DNA of 64,000 nucleotides from Alphaproteobacteria bacterium (GTDB lineage Bacteria > Pseudomonadota > Alphaproteobacteria > UBA6615): assembly GCA_021774445.1 (NCBI GenBank), contig JAJFJA010000024.1, forward strand, positions 1 through 64,000, written 5' to 3'. Position numbers and translations under genes: made by a program. A model generated the notes under the pieces. That model had not been told where the DNA came from. It saw only the letters and a program-made list of their open reading frames with translations, and did no database searches. The stretch's first letter is position 1. The number at the start of each line of letters is the position of its first letter. Shown piece by piece: positions 25,609-34,895 of the stretch.

Positions 25609-27180
25609 ATGGCTAGGACAACGAGTAAGAGGGCGTCGCTGCATAAATTGCTTGCCGGCGCTTTTTTCGGAGCTGCAGCATCCATAATTGCCGGAACTGC
25701 CATGGCTCAGGTCAAGGGCGGCGACATTATCGTGGCCCAGGGGTCAAACCCGCCCAGCCTGGATGCGATGGTCACTTCGTCGCAGGCCTCGCGCAACATC
25801 AACATGAACATATACGAGACGCTCTACGGTTTCAGCGAGGACGTTAAGCCCATACCGATCCTCGCCGAGACGGTCGAAATCTCCGACGACGGGCTGACCT
25901 ACCGTTTCCCGCTGCGCCAAGGGGTCAAGTTTCACAACGGCAAGGAAATGACGGCCGTTGACGTCAAGGCCTCACTCGACCGCTACCGCGAAGTCGGCGC
26001 CACCGGAAATCTGCTTGATCCGGTGGCAAGTATCGACATCACCGGCGATTACGAAGTCACCTTGACGATGAACGAAGCCGCCCCGACTTTTCTCGAGGCG
26101 TTCTCATCGCCACGGGCCCCGGCCGTGATCATCCCGGCCGAAGAGGCCGGTGCGGAAGCCGGCAAGACGAAGTTCACCGGAACCGGCCCCTACAAGTTCG
26201 TTGAATTCGTACCGGACAGCCACGTGAAACTCGAGCGCTTCGAGGACTACAGTGCCGATACGCGCCATTCCGGCGCCGATGGTTTCGGCGGCAAAAAGAC
26301 CGCCTATTTCGATACGGTGACCTACCGCATCATGCCGGAGGGCGGTGCGCGCATTGCCGCGCTGGAGGCCGGCGAGGTTCATGTTCTCGAACAGATCCCG
26401 GTGCCGGCCGCCAAGCGCCTCGCCGACGATCCGAATATCGAGACCCATCAGAACATGCCCTGGGCCTTTCTCACCTTTATCATGAACATGAACGTGCCGC
26501 CGACGGACAACATCAAGTTCCGCGAGGCCGTGCAGGTGGCCCTCAATATGGAGGAAATCTCCGCCATCGCGACCGAGGGCCTCTACAACCTCGACCATGG
26601 TTGGCAGTATCCCGGCTCAACCTATGACGCCGGCGACATCGGCAAGGAGTACTACAACCAGGCCGACATCCCGCGCGCCAAGGCACTCCTTCAAGAGGCT
26701 GGTTACGGTGGCGAGGAATTCTCCATCCTGACCGACTCGAATATCCCGGAGCACAACAAGTCGGCCGTGGTCATCGCCGAGAATCTCAAGGAAGCCGGCA
26801 TAAACGTCGTCATCAACCAAGTCGACTGGCCGACTGCACTGCAGGTTCGCCTCCAAACAGAGGGCTGGAATGGCTGGACGCTGATGATGGGCATTGAGCC
26901 CTATCTCGGCCCAATTGGCCTCATCGCCACCTTGACCCGAGACAAGCCGCATTTCGTCGTCAACGACCCCGAACTCGACGCCCTGCAAGCCAGGATGGTG
27001 AAGGGACAGACGGTCGAGGAACGCCAGGCGATCTTCAAGGAGATCCAGGCGCGGCTGTATTCCTTCTTTGGTGTCGTCAAAGTCGGAGACACGGGTCTGA
27101 TGCAGGCGACGCGTGCGAACGTCAAAGGCTTCAAGCCTTTCCGTTTTCCACGCATGTACGACGTGTGGTTCGAGGGCTAA
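25609..27180 (+). CDS. ABC transporter substrate-binding protein, family 5 (regulon I)
   Basis: 523 aa from the ATG at 25609; an in-frame ATG at 25591 adds six residues and cannot be excluded. Signal peptide with hydrophobic core LLAGAFFGAAASIIAGTAMA, cut before QVKGG. Family-5 landmarks include LRQGVKFHNGKEMTA near 105, GTGPYKFVEFVPDSHVKLERF near 190, and KFREAVQVALNMEEI near 300. It delivers ligand to the two permeases downstream; the ATPases are in the divergent operon at 21.0-23.1 kb. The family takes peptides, opines, sugar oligomers and other amphipathic ligands, so the substrate is not fixed by sequence. Confidence 0.93.
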   Translation: MARTTSKRASLHKLLAGAFFGAAASIIAGTAMAQVKGGDIIVAQGSNPPSLDAMVTSSQASRNINMNIYETLYGFSEDVKPIPILAETVEISDDGLTYRFPLRQGVKFHNGKEMTAVDVKASLDRYREVGATGNLLDPVASIDITGDYEVTLTMNEAAPTFLEAFSSPRAPAVIIPAEEAGAEAGKTKFTGTGPYKFVEFVPDSHVKLERFEDYSADTRHSGADGFGGKKTAYFDTVTYRIMPEGGARIAALEAGEVHVLEQIPVPAAKRLADDPNIETHQNMPWAFLTFIMNMNVPPTDNIKFREAVQVALNMEEISAIATEGLYNLDHGWQYPGSTYDAGDIGKEYYNQADIPRAKALLQEAGYGGEEFSILTDSNIPEHNKSAVVIAENLKEAGINVVINQVDWPTALQVRLQTEGWNGWTLMMGIEPYLGPIGLIATLTRDKPHFVVNDPELDALQARMVKGQTVEERQAIFKEIQARLYSFFGVVKVGDTGLMQATRANVKGFKPFRFPRMYDVWFEG

Positions 27181-27199
27181 TCGTCTTTCGGTCCATTTT

Positions 27200-27240
27200 G
27201 GCAGGGCGCGGCAATACCTCCCCGCGCCCTGCCTTGTTGT
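27200..27240 (+). terminator. Strong hairpin after the binding-protein gene (attenuating terminator)
   Basis: A perfect 12-bp stem, GGCAGGGCGCGG / CCGCGCCCTGCC, with a 10-base loop and a TTGTTGT tail lies 20 bases after the stop. Because the permease genes follow on the same strand, it probably terminates part of the transcripts and keeps binding protein in excess. Confidence 0.7.
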
Positions 27241-27312
27241 CCCAGATTCGTAGCGTAATATGGCAGGGTCTAAGATGCTGAACGGATCAGCGCCCCTGCC
27301 GGAGGCCACCGC

Positions 27313-28260
27313 GTGTTTGGGTTCCTAGTCCGGCGCCTTCTGAGTGCCATACCGGTTCTTTTTGTCGTCTCGGTGGTCACTTTCCTGATCATGTGGATCG
27401 TACCGGGCGACGTGACCGCCGAACTCGCCGGACCCGACGCCACACCTCAACAGGTCGAGCAGCTCCGCCGCCTACTAGGCCTCGACCAACCGCTGTTTGG
27501 GCGCGCGCTCATCTGGTACCGCAGTCTCCTTCATGGCGATCTTGGCCAATCCTATCTCCTTAACCGCTCGGTTTCCGAAGCCGTATTCGAGCGCCTGCCG
27601 GTAACTCTCTCCCTGGCTGGGCTGGCGCTGGTCCTATCCGTCCTAATGGGCATGTTGCTCGGCATTTTCGCCGCGATCCGACATAACACTTGGGCTGATC
27701 AAGGCGCGATGACACTGGCTCTCCTAGGACTTTCTCTGCCCGATTTCTGGTTCGGCCTTGTCCTCATTTTCTTCTTCGGCGTGCAGCTCGGCTGGCTCCC
27801 GACCGGCGGGTTTGTACCGATCGCCGAGAGTTTCACCGGTTGGCTGGTCTCCATGACGCTGCCAGCGCTGACCCTAGCGTTCACTCAGATGGGCGTCATC
27901 GCGCGCATGACACGGTCGAGCATGCTCGATGTCATCGGCCAGGACTATGTCCGCACCGCCCGGGCCAAGGGCATGCCTTTCCGGGTGGTTATTTTCAAGC
28001 ATGCGTTGCTCAACGCCTTGGTGCCGATCGTTACCGTAATCGGCGTCATGACCGGCGTCTTGCTTGGCGGTGCCGTTGTCATAGAATCGGTATTCTCGCT
28101 TCCGGGCGTCGGACGTCTCATCATCGGTGCCATCCAACGACGCGACTTCCCCATCATCCAGGGCGGACTTCTCATCACGGCAGCAACGTTCGTCTTCGTT
28201 AATATTGCCGTCGATGTGCTCTACGGTTGGCTCGATCCGAGAGTTCGCGATGACCGTTGA
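27313..28260 (+). CDS. Peptide-type ABC permease, DppB/OppB (regulon I)
   Basis: 315 aa from GTG at 27313 with GGAGG eight bases upstream. Starts VFGFLVRRLLSAIPVLFVVSVVTFLIMWIVPGD, the canonical DppB N-terminal span, and carries the periplasmic LGLDQPL segment and the EAA loop DYVRTARAKGMPFRVVIFKHALLNAL near 213-238. Six membrane helices are expected. It partners with the DppC-type gene that overlaps its end by 11 bases. Confidence 0.95.
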   Translation: MFGFLVRRLLSAIPVLFVVSVVTFLIMWIVPGDVTAELAGPDATPQQVEQLRRLLGLDQPLFGRALIWYRSLLHGDLGQSYLLNRSVSEAVFERLPVTLSLAGLALVLSVLMGMLLGIFAAIRHNTWADQGAMTLALLGLSLPDFWFGLVLIFFFGVQLGWLPTGGFVPIAESFTGWLVSMTLPALTLAFTQMGVIARMTRSSMLDVIGQDYVRTARAKGMPFRVVIFKHALLNALVPIVTVIGVMTGVLLGGAVVIESVFSLPGVGRLIIGAIQRRDFPIIQGGLLITAATFVFVNIAVDVLYGWLDPRVRDDR

Positions 28261-29158
28261 CAACGGCGCAGTCGGCGATCTCGCCAAAGAGATGGCGCAG
28301 GCGCGCTGGCGTCGCCGGGCCGACTTTTTCAGGCGTCTTCTATCGCACCGATCGTTTGTCATCGGCCTCTGCCTTTTTGGATTGATCGTATTCCTCGCCA
28401 TCTTCGCAGACCTTCTTGCGCCCTTCGATCCTAACAAGAACGACTATCGCAATATTCTGGCACCGCCGTCGGCGGCGCACTGGCTGGGGACCGACGGTTT
28501 CGGCCGCGATATCCTGAGCCGCATTGTCCACGGCACCCGCGTATCACTGCGCATCGGCATCGTCGTCGTCATCACCACAGGTGTGCTCGGCACCTTTATC
28601 GGCACATTCGCGGGGTATGTCCGTTGGACCGATACCTTTGTGATGCGCATCATGGATGGGCTGATGGCCTTTCCAGGCGTCCTCCTTGCTATCGCCCTGG
28701 CCGCCGCGCTTGGACCCTCGGAGATCAACGCAATCATTGCCCTCACGGTGACCTTCACGCCGCGCACCGCGCGCGTCGTTCGCGCCAGCGTCCTGGTGGT
28801 TCAACGGCAGCCCTATGTCGAGGCCGCCATTGCCGCCGGTGCAGGCCATGCTCGTATCATTTTCCGCTACATTCTCGCGAATGCGCTCTCGCCCCTGATC
28901 GTCCAACTGACCTTCGTCTTTGCGGTGTCGATCCTGGCTGAGGCAATCCTGAGTTTTCTTGGTGTCGGCCCGCCGCCCCCATTGCCGTCCCTCGGCAATA
29001 TCATCGCCGAAGGCCGTGCCTATGTGCAGGAGGCCTCCTGGATCTCATTCTTCCCGGGAGTCGCGATCGCCTGTGCCGTGCTTGGCCTTAACCTCATGGG
29101 CGACGGCCTGCGCGACGTCATCGATCCCCGACTACGCAATGTACGTGAAGCCGGCTGA
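28250..29158 (+). CDS. Peptide-type ABC permease, DppC/OppC (regulon I)
   Basis: 302 aa from the ATG at 28250, inside the end of the DppB gene (11-base overlap). N-terminal OppC-like region, then HWLGTDGFGRDILSRIVHGTRVSL and the EAA loop QPYVEAAIAAGAGHARIIFRYILAN near 175-200, with conserved LSFLGVGPPPPLPSLG. It completes the membrane part of the regulon I importer. The open frame further 5' lies within the DppB gene and is not protein-like. Confidence 0.95.
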   Translation: MTVDNGAVGDLAKEMAQARWRRRADFFRRLLSHRSFVIGLCLFGLIVFLAIFADLLAPFDPNKNDYRNILAPPSAAHWLGTDGFGRDILSRIVHGTRVSLRIGIVVVITTGVLGTFIGTFAGYVRWTDTFVMRIMDGLMAFPGVLLAIALAAALGPSEINAIIALTVTFTPRTARVVRASVLVVQRQPYVEAAIAAGAGHARIIFRYILANALSPLIVQLTFVFAVSILAEAILSFLGVGPPPPLPSLGNIIAEGRAYVQEASWISFFPGVAIACAVLGLNLMGDGLRDVIDPRLRNVREAG

Positions 29159-29208
29159 CGCGGCTCGGCTCGGTTTGCCACGCTGCGTTGATTGTGCGGT
29201 CATCGTGA

Positions 29209-29260
29209 ATTCCGGTTTCCGAAAGACCACGGTCGACGACCGTGACGAATACACCGGAAT
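29209..29260. terminator. Nested inverted repeat between convergent DppC and kinase genes
   Basis: Outer arms ATTCCGGT (29209-29216) and ACCGGAAT (29253-29260) enclose a perfect inner hairpin CACGGTC-gac-GACCGTG (29228-29244). It lies between two convergent genes, as a bidirectional terminator would, but lacks a T-run. Confidence 0.45.
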
Positions 29261-29296
29261 CTGCGACCTCTTTGTCCGGCGCCGTTAACGAGACCC

Positions 29297-30781
29297 CTAC
29301 AGTCCCTTCATCAGGTCGCTGGTGCGCTCATAAAGCTCGCGAAACACACTGTACTGTTTTCGGTAAATATCGCTCGGGTTCGGATCGATCCGCGACGCGA
29401 TCGGGTTCCAAGTTCGGATATCCCCGCGGCGCACATCCCCAACCGCCAACGCGGCGAGAAATGCGTCGCCGTAGGAGGCGCCGATCGACTGGCTGCAGAC
29501 GATCTGCGCTTGTCCCGAAATATCGGAGGTGGCCTGCGACCATACCCCGTTCTTAGTGCCGCCGCCGACGGCGAGAACCCGCTCGGGGCTATGGCCGACT
29601 TCGTCATAGGTTTCGAAGATGTGGTTCGTGCCGAACGCGATACCCTCCAGCACCGCACGAAACAGATCGGCTCGCGTGTGGGTCAGATTGAGCCCGAATA
29701 CGCAGCCCTTGGCGTCGGAGTCATGGATCGGTGTGCGCTCGCCGGAGAAATAGGGCAACACGACCAGACCGTTGGCGCCGCGGGGCGACATCTCCGCCTC
29801 CTCCGTGAGCCGCGCGAAGGCGGTATCGGCGTCGAGGTCTCGGGCCATCTGGTCCCGGAACCAGTGAGTCAGCGTGCCGCTCGTCGCCAGTCCGGACATG
29901 GAGGCATGCTGGTTCTCGAATAGCCACGGCGCGTACCACAGGCGCTTATCGCGGACCCGCTTCTCGGTCAGTGTGATGATGAAGATGGTCGATCCATACA
30001 TCAGCATCATGTCACCATTGTCTAGCACGCCGACGCTTACGGCCTCGACCGCCGCATCGACGGTGCCGGTGATCACCGGTGTGCCCGGCGCCAGTCCGGT
30101 CTGTTCGGCCGCCCTTTCAGTCACATGCCCCGCGATCTCCGTAGTCCACTTGACCTCTGGCAGACGGTCTATGTCGATGATGTCGTTGGTGAGTTGGGCG
30201 CTCCAGCCGAACTTGGACAGGACGTAGAGCGGACTAAAATTGGCGGCCGTGTAGTGGTCGATCACGTACGCGCCGGTCAGCCGATGGACCAGGAACGAGG
30301 TCGAGGTCAGGATCTTGTGGGCACGCCTATAGATGTCAGGGAGATGACGTTTGAGCCACAGGATCTTGGGCCCGACCGACTGTGTCGTCAGCGCGTTGCC
30401 GCACTGGTCGAGAAGCATTTCCTCGCCGATGGTGTCGGTAAGTTCGACGATCTCCCGCGCGGCGCGATTGTCGACGCCGTAAAGCACGGCGTTTGAAAGC
30501 GGCTCACCATCGGCGTCGACCGGAAGCATGCACGGGCCGATTGCGCTGCAACCGACCGCCCTGATCGCCGTTGGTTCCAGACCGCTGTCGTTGATGAGTT
30601 TGCGGCTGATACAGGTGAAGTCGTCCCACCAGTCTTCGCGCGGCCGGTGTTCCGCCCAGCCGGGCTGTGGCACGATCATCTTGTGCGGCTTGGCCGCCGT
30701 CGCAACGATACGACCCTCGCCGTCGGTGATGACGCCCTTCGATTCGAATGTCCCGATATCGATGCCGAGATAGTGTTTCAT
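29297..30781 (-). CDS. FGGY-family carbohydrate kinase
   Basis: 494 aa. N-terminal ATPase block GIDIGTFESKGVITD, substrate-side PGWAEHRPREDWWDDF near 50-65, the catalytic-Asp block TGTVDAAVEAVSVG near 240, and the C-terminal FGGY signature VGGGTKNGVWSQATSDISGQAQIV. It phosphorylates a sugar, sugar alcohol or sugar acid with ATP. FGGY specificity (xylulose, erythritol, gluconate, glycerol) cannot be assigned from these motifs. Its start overlaps the stop of the M42 peptidase (ATGA), so the two are one operon, convergent with the regulon I transporter. Confidence 0.92.
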   Translation of the reverse strand: MKHYLGIDIGTFESKGVITDGEGRIVATAAKPHKMIVPQPGWAEHRPREDWWDDFTCISRKLINDSGLEPTAIRAVGCSAIGPCMLPVDADGEPLSNAVLYGVDNRAAREIVELTDTIGEEMLLDQCGNALTTQSVGPKILWLKRHLPDIYRRAHKILTSTSFLVHRLTGAYVIDHYTAANFSPLYVLSKFGWSAQLTNDIIDIDRLPEVKWTTEIAGHVTERAAEQTGLAPGTPVITGTVDAAVEAVSVGVLDNGDMMLMYGSTIFIITLTEKRVRDKRLWYAPWLFENQHASMSGLATSGTLTHWFRDQMARDLDADTAFARLTEEAEMSPRGANGLVVLPYFSGERTPIHDSDAKGCVFGLNLTHTRADLFRAVLEGIAFGTNHIFETYDEVGHSPERVLAVGGGTKNGVWSQATSDISGQAQIVCSQSIGASYGDAFLAALAVGDVRRGDIRTWNPIASRIDPNPSDIYRKQYSVFRELYERTSDLMKGL

Positions 30782-31881
30782 CGGGCCGTGTCGTCCCGAT
30801 CGAGGCTGAAGCCCGGCTGGATCTGCGATATCGCGCCGATGACCAGTCTGGCCAGGGCTTCCAAATCAGCCAGGTCACAGACTTCGAGCGGCGAGTGGCT
30901 GTAACGTATCGGGAATCCAAGATCGATGCAGGCAACCCCGGCGTTGACGTGCTGGACATAAGAGGAATCGGTCAACACGCCGACGGTAGCGGCGCGCTGC
31001 AACGGCAGGTCCAGCTGTGCGGCGGTTGCGCCGATCAGTGACACGAGGGCGGGGTGGGGAAGCGTGCCGTTGAGCGTCCCGCGCCCATGGAACGAGTACA
31101 GACTCATGACGGGGCCATGGCCGAGCCGCACCTCGCCGCGCGCTTCGAGATCGGGCGTATCCGTCGCCAGCGAAAGGTCGAGCTGGATTGCGATGTCCGG
31201 CGAGAGGGCATGAGCCGCCGTCAGGGCTCCCCGCAAGTTGAATTCCTCTTGGACGGAGAACACGACATGCGTGGTCGGGCGGGTCGGCGCGTCCTTGAGC
31301 GCCCGCGTCACCTCGACCAGAATAGCGCATCCGGCCCGGTCGTCGATGGAAGTGCCAGCAACGCGCTCACCGGCAAGCCGGGTGACTTTAGGCTCATATA
31401 CCACCGGTGTCCCGACCTCGATGCCGGCCTCGCGGACGGCATCGGCGTCGGCGAAACCGGCATCGACGAAAAGTTCGGTCACAGGCAGCGCCCGGTATTT
31501 TTCGTCCTGCGGCGTCGCGTGATGGCTCTTGTTGGCGATCACGCCGCGCATATCCTCGCCATTGTCCACACACAGCAAGACAGCCTGACCTGGTAGCGTT
31601 TTCTCCGGCACCCCGCCCAGCCGTTCGACCCGGATGAAGCCGTCAGGTTCGATTCGCCGCACCATCATTCCCAATTGGTCCATATGCGCAAACAGCATCA
31701 CGCTGGGGGCGTCGGCATTACCTTCGATAGTCGCGATCAGATTGCCGAGTCGATCGGAGCGGGTAGCAAGTCCCAGATCTTGAATCAGCCCGGCCAAATG
31801 TCGCCGGACCCGATCCTCATGCCCACTCAGCCCAGGGATCATCATGAGGTCGGTTAGGAGCTCGTTCAGACGTTTCTTCAT
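30778..31881 (-). CDS. M42-family metallopeptidase (glutamyl aminopeptidase/endoglucanase-like)
   Basis: 367 aa from the ATG at 31881 (MKKRLNELLTDLMMIPGLSGHED); a longer frame to 32142 runs into a decayed region. Co-catalytic metal ligands fit M42: AHMDQLG, GTSIDDRAGCA, VQEEFNLRGA (catalytic Glu-Glu), a QLDLS aspartate and RYSHSPLEVCDL. M42 enzymes are large cytoplasmic aminopeptidases, though many in catabolic clusters have unknown substrates. Co-transcribed with the FGGY kinase, so it may hydrolyse an amide-linked precursor of the sugar or polyol the kinase acts on (inference). Confidence 0.9.
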   Translation of the reverse strand: MKKRLNELLTDLMMIPGLSGHEDRVRRHLAGLIQDLGLATRSDRLGNLIATIEGNADAPSVMLFAHMDQLGMMVRRIEPDGFIRVERLGGVPEKTLPGQAVLLCVDNGEDMRGVIANKSHHATPQDEKYRALPVTELFVDAGFADADAVREAGIEVGTPVVYEPKVTRLAGERVAGTSIDDRAGCAILVEVTRALKDAPTRPTTHVVFSVQEEFNLRGALTAAHALSPDIAIQLDLSLATDTPDLEARGEVRLGHGPVMSLYSFHGRGTLNGTLPHPALVSLIGATAAQLDLPLQRAATVGVLTDSSYVQHVNAGVACIDLGFPIRYSHSPLEVCDLADLEALARLVIGAISQIQPGFSLDRDDTAR

Positions 31882-31918
31882 AGGCAGGTTCCCATTTGCA
31901 ATTGTATTGTGGCTTCGG

Positions 31919-32113
31919 TTATCGGCCGCGCGCAATGCGCATGAAGTCCGCCGCCCACTCCCGGTCAACCGCTTTCCAAGTATCGCCGGCGATCTTGAGC
32001 GATGAGCCGACAAGGCAGCCGTCGGCCACGCTAAGTACCTCCCGCACCGTCTCGTGTGTAACGCCGGTATAGGCCAGCACCGGCGTATCGGGAAGCGCCT
32101 GTTTGACCGCACA
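31919..32113 (-). pseudogene. C-terminal fragment of a BtpA/SgcQ-like protein
   Basis: The frame reads AVKQALPDTPVLAYTGVTHET, VREVLSVADGCLVGSSLKIAGD and TWKAVD..WAADFMRIARGR before the stop. This matches the final strands of the BtpA/SgcQ TIM-barrel family (TGV..ETV.E.L..ADG..VGSS.K.DG). The first two-thirds of the protein are missing; the fragment is joined at about 32113 to an SDR remnant by a deletion. No promoter or start is evident, so it is not functional. Confidence 0.65.
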
Positions 32114-32592
32114 AGGCAGTGACGCGGACGCCGTCGTCCCAACCGGCGAACCGCGCCGCATGGCTCATGGCGACCAGCGCGTGCTGGTCATCGCATAGCC
32201 CACGGAGACGGTGGGTCTCGGTACCGCTTGCCGTCGGTCGAGGCGATGTTGACGATGCGACCGTGGCCGGCACGCCCCCACGGCGACCCCGGATGGCCCG
32301 GAGAGCGCGCGGCCCGGTTCGATACGCAACCTTGGCAAGGGCAAGTCGAGCGCTTGCGCCTCCTCTTATATCTCTGTCGCACAGGCGCGCACAATCTTCC
32401 GCCGTCGGCGCCCGGTCATGGTCGGTCTGGCCGCGTGGTCCCGTGCCGTATGGCGCGCCGTAGGTCCAGCCGCCACCGGTGCCGACGCATGGCGGCGTCC
32501 AGCCGGCCGGCTTCCGCCATCGCAAGCGCGATACCGGCACCGATTCCGCGCGCCGCCCCCGTAACAAACGTGCGCCGGCCGGCGAGCAGGTC
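32111..32592 (-). pseudogene. Frameshifted short-chain dehydrogenase (SDR) remnant
   Basis: Pieces of one SDR appear in order on the minus strand in different frames: LLAGRRTFVTGAARGIGAG (nucleotide-binding TGxxxGIG) at about 32590-32530, GHGRIVNIASTDGKRYRDP (catalytic-Ser strand) at about 32265-32215, and HALVAMSHAARFAGWDDGVRV at about 32185-32115. Frames change between pieces and the C-terminal third is replaced by the BtpA fragment. In-frame sequence upstream of the first piece (32590-32790) is protein-like but unrecognised. The remnant lies just downstream of the OppD/OppF genes, so it may once have ended that operon. Confidence 0.65.
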
Positions 32593-32821
32593 GAGCCGAC
32601 CGGCCACGAGAGCCTGGTTTTTTTGCAGCGTGGTGAGACCCGGCTGGTCGCCCGTGTCGGTGCGGATCATGCGGTCAAGGCGCTTGAGTCCATCCCCTTT
32701 GCGCTGCGGCTCGATCGGGTGCATCTCTTCGACAAAGCCACCGAGCGGCGCGTCGAGAGCGATGTTTGCGCCTGACAGGCCGCGTTAGTCTGCTTTCGGT
32801 CGCGGCTGTGCCGGATCGGCT

Positions 32822-33796
32822 CTAGCGTGCGGCGTGGCAGGCTACGCCGTCGATCAGTGGTGGCACCTCGCGGCGGCAGCGGTCGAACGCCAGCGGACAG
32901 CGCGGATGGAAGGCGCAGCCGGGCGGCGGGTCGATCGGGCTCGGGATTTCACCGGCAATCTCTCGGTCGGATCGCCCGGGTGCTGCGATGTCGGGAACGG
33001 CGTCGAGCAGCATGCGGGTGTAGGGGTGGCGCGGCGCTCGAAACAACTCTCGGCCCGGGCCGAGCTCCACGATACGGCCGAGATACATGACGCCAACTCG
33101 GTTCGCCATGTGCCTGACCACCGCCAAATTGTGGCTGATGAAGAGGTAAGTCAGGTCAAAACGATCCTGCAGATCACGCATCAGGTTGAGGATCTGCGCC
33201 TGGACCGAGACATCCAAGGCCGACGTCGGCTCGTCGCAGATGACGAACTCCGCGTTGGAGGCAAGGGCCCGGGCGATAGCGACCCGTTGCCGCTGCCCGC
33301 CGGAAAATTCGTGGGGGTAGCGTGACCGATCTGCTGGATGCAGGCCGACCAGTTCGAGCAGCTCGGCGACCCGAGCGGCAATCGCCGCTTTGGAGTCAAC
33401 CAAATCGAAGGCCCGAATTGGCTCGGCGATAATGTGCTCGATGCGCCAGCGCGGATTAAGACTGGCATAGGGGTCCTGAAAGATCATGTGGATGCGCCGG
33501 CGAAGTCGGTCGGTTTCAGCCGTCCGCCCGCCGTCGGTCAACGACGTGCCGTCTATGCGAACGTGGCCGGATGTTGGCGTCAGCAGTCCGACCACCATAC
33601 GCGCAACCGTGGTCTTGCCGGAGCCGGATTCGCCGACAAGGGCGAAGGTCTCACCGCGGGCGATGTCGAAACTGACGTCCTGCACCGCCCGCAGTCGCAG
33701 CCGCGCCTCCCGTGCGATTACCCGGGTCAGCCAAGGCTTGGATACATCGAAATACCGGCTGACGCCTGCAACACGAACGACGGGAGGTTGGGTCAT
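32822..33796 (-). CDS. Peptide-type ABC transporter ATP-binding protein, OppF/DppF (regulon II)
   Basis: 324 aa from the ATG at 33796 (MTQPPVVRVAGVSRYFDVS), which overlaps the OppD stop as ATGA. Walker A GESGSGKTT, Q-loop MIFQDPYASLNPRWRI, signature FSGGQRQR, Walker B VICDEPTSALDV, switch FISHNL (Asn where Asp is usual), and the C-terminal CAFHPRCPLAFDRC oligopeptide domain. It should serve the permeases at 45.3-47.2 kb, the only unpaired Dpp-type permeases near it that share its operator. Confidence 0.93.
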   Translation of the reverse strand: MTQPPVVRVAGVSRYFDVSKPWLTRVIAREARLRLRAVQDVSFDIARGETFALVGESGSGKTTVARMVVGLLTPTSGHVRIDGTSLTDGGRTAETDRLRRRIHMIFQDPYASLNPRWRIEHIIAEPIRAFDLVDSKAAIAARVAELLELVGLHPADRSRYPHEFSGGQRQRVAIARALASNAEFVICDEPTSALDVSVQAQILNLMRDLQDRFDLTYLFISHNLAVVRHMANRVGVMYLGRIVELGPGRELFRAPRHPYTRMLLDAVPDIAAPGRSDREIAGEIPSPIDPPPGCAFHPRCPLAFDRCRREVPPLIDGVACHAAR

Positions 33797-34854
33797 GAGG
33801 CATCGCCGTAGAGGTGGCAGGCGACTTGCCGACCGTTTTCGGCGATCAAGGGCGGCCGTTCGGCAGTGCAACGGTCGAACGCACGGTCGCACCGAGGATG
33901 AAACGCGCAGCCGCGGGGAATCGCCGAAAGCCGCGGCATGGCGCCCGGGATCTGCGTCAATCGACTGGCTTCGTGCTCGAGCGATGGGATGGCGCCCATC
34001 AGGCCCACCGAATAGGGATGCAACGGTTCGTTGATCACGGCTGCGACCGGGCCGATTTCAGCGATGCGACCGGCGTACATCACGGCGACGCGGTCGGCCG
34101 TCTCGGCGATCACGCCCATATCATGGGTGACCAGCATGACGGCGGTGCCGCGTTCCCGACATAAGCGCTTGATCAGAGCGATGATCTGCGCCTGAACCGA
34201 AACGTCGAGCGCTGTTGTTGGTTCATCCGCGATAACGACGTCCGGTTCCGCGCACAGAGCCAGCGCGATCACGACGCGCTGACGCATACCGCCGGAAAAC
34301 TCGTGGGGATAGGCGCCGATACGTTCCGCAGCCGCCGGGATCCCAACCTCCACGAGCAATGCCAGTGCCCTCTCGCGAGCCTGCTGCCCTGAAAGGGGGA
34401 GATGCGCTTGTATGGTTTCGACGAGTTGATCGCCGATGGTGAATAACGGGTTCAGGCTGGTCAGCGGATCCTGGAAAATCATCCCGATACGCCGTCCGCG
34501 GACCCGCCGCAGCTCGTCTTCCGATAACGTATCGATGCGTTCACCGGCGAGCCGGATCTCGCCGCCGGCGATGCGGCCTGGCGGGTCGATTAGGCCGACG
34601 ATAGCCGCGCCGGTCACCGATTTGCCGGCGCCCGACTCCCCCACGACACCGAGAACCTCACCCTTCGCGAGGTCGAACGAGACGCCGTCGATCGCCGTAA
34701 GCACGCCCCGCCGCAAGGCGAACTCGACGCGCAGATCGCGCACCGAGAGGATCGGCGCTGCGCTGCCGCTGGGTCGAGCCGGGCGGTCGGGTGAGTCATA
34801 AGCTAGGGGGTGCGTCAGCGTGCGAACTCCCGTGGCGGGCGGAAAGGTTAGCAT
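33793..34854 (-). CDS. Peptide-type ABC transporter ATP-binding protein, OppD/DppD (regulon II)
   Basis: 353 aa. Walker A GESGAGKS, Q-loop MIFQDPLTSLNPLFTIG, signature FSGGMRQR, Walker [13 protein letters not shown], switch VTHDMG, and C-terminal CAFHPRCDRAFDRC. Reads away from the ATTGTATTACAAG element at 34896, opposite to the SDR gene. The first 30 residues before ILSVRDLRVEF are not conserved, so a slightly later start is possible. It forms the ATPase heterodimer with the overlapping OppF-type protein. Confidence 0.92.
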   Translation of the reverse strand: MLTFPPATGVRTLTHPLAYDSPDRPARPSGSAAPILSVRDLRVEFALRRGVLTAIDGVSFDLAKGEVLGVVGESGAGKSVTGAAIVGLIDPPGRIAGGEIRLAGERIDTLSEDELRRVRGRRIGMIFQDPLTSLNPLFTIGDQLVETIQAHLPLSGQQARERALALLVEVGIPAAAERIGAYPHEFSGGMRQRVVIALALCAEPDVVIADEPTTALDVSVQAQIIALIKRLCRERGTAVMLVTHDMGVIAETADRVAVMYAGRIAEIGPVAAVINEPLHPYSVGLMGAIPSLEHEASRLTQIPGAMPRLSAIPRGCAFHPRCDRAFDRCTAERPPLIAENGRQVACHLYGDAS

Positions 34855-34895
34855 GATCCGTACCGACTTCGACTAGCACTGGTACCAAGCCCCGG

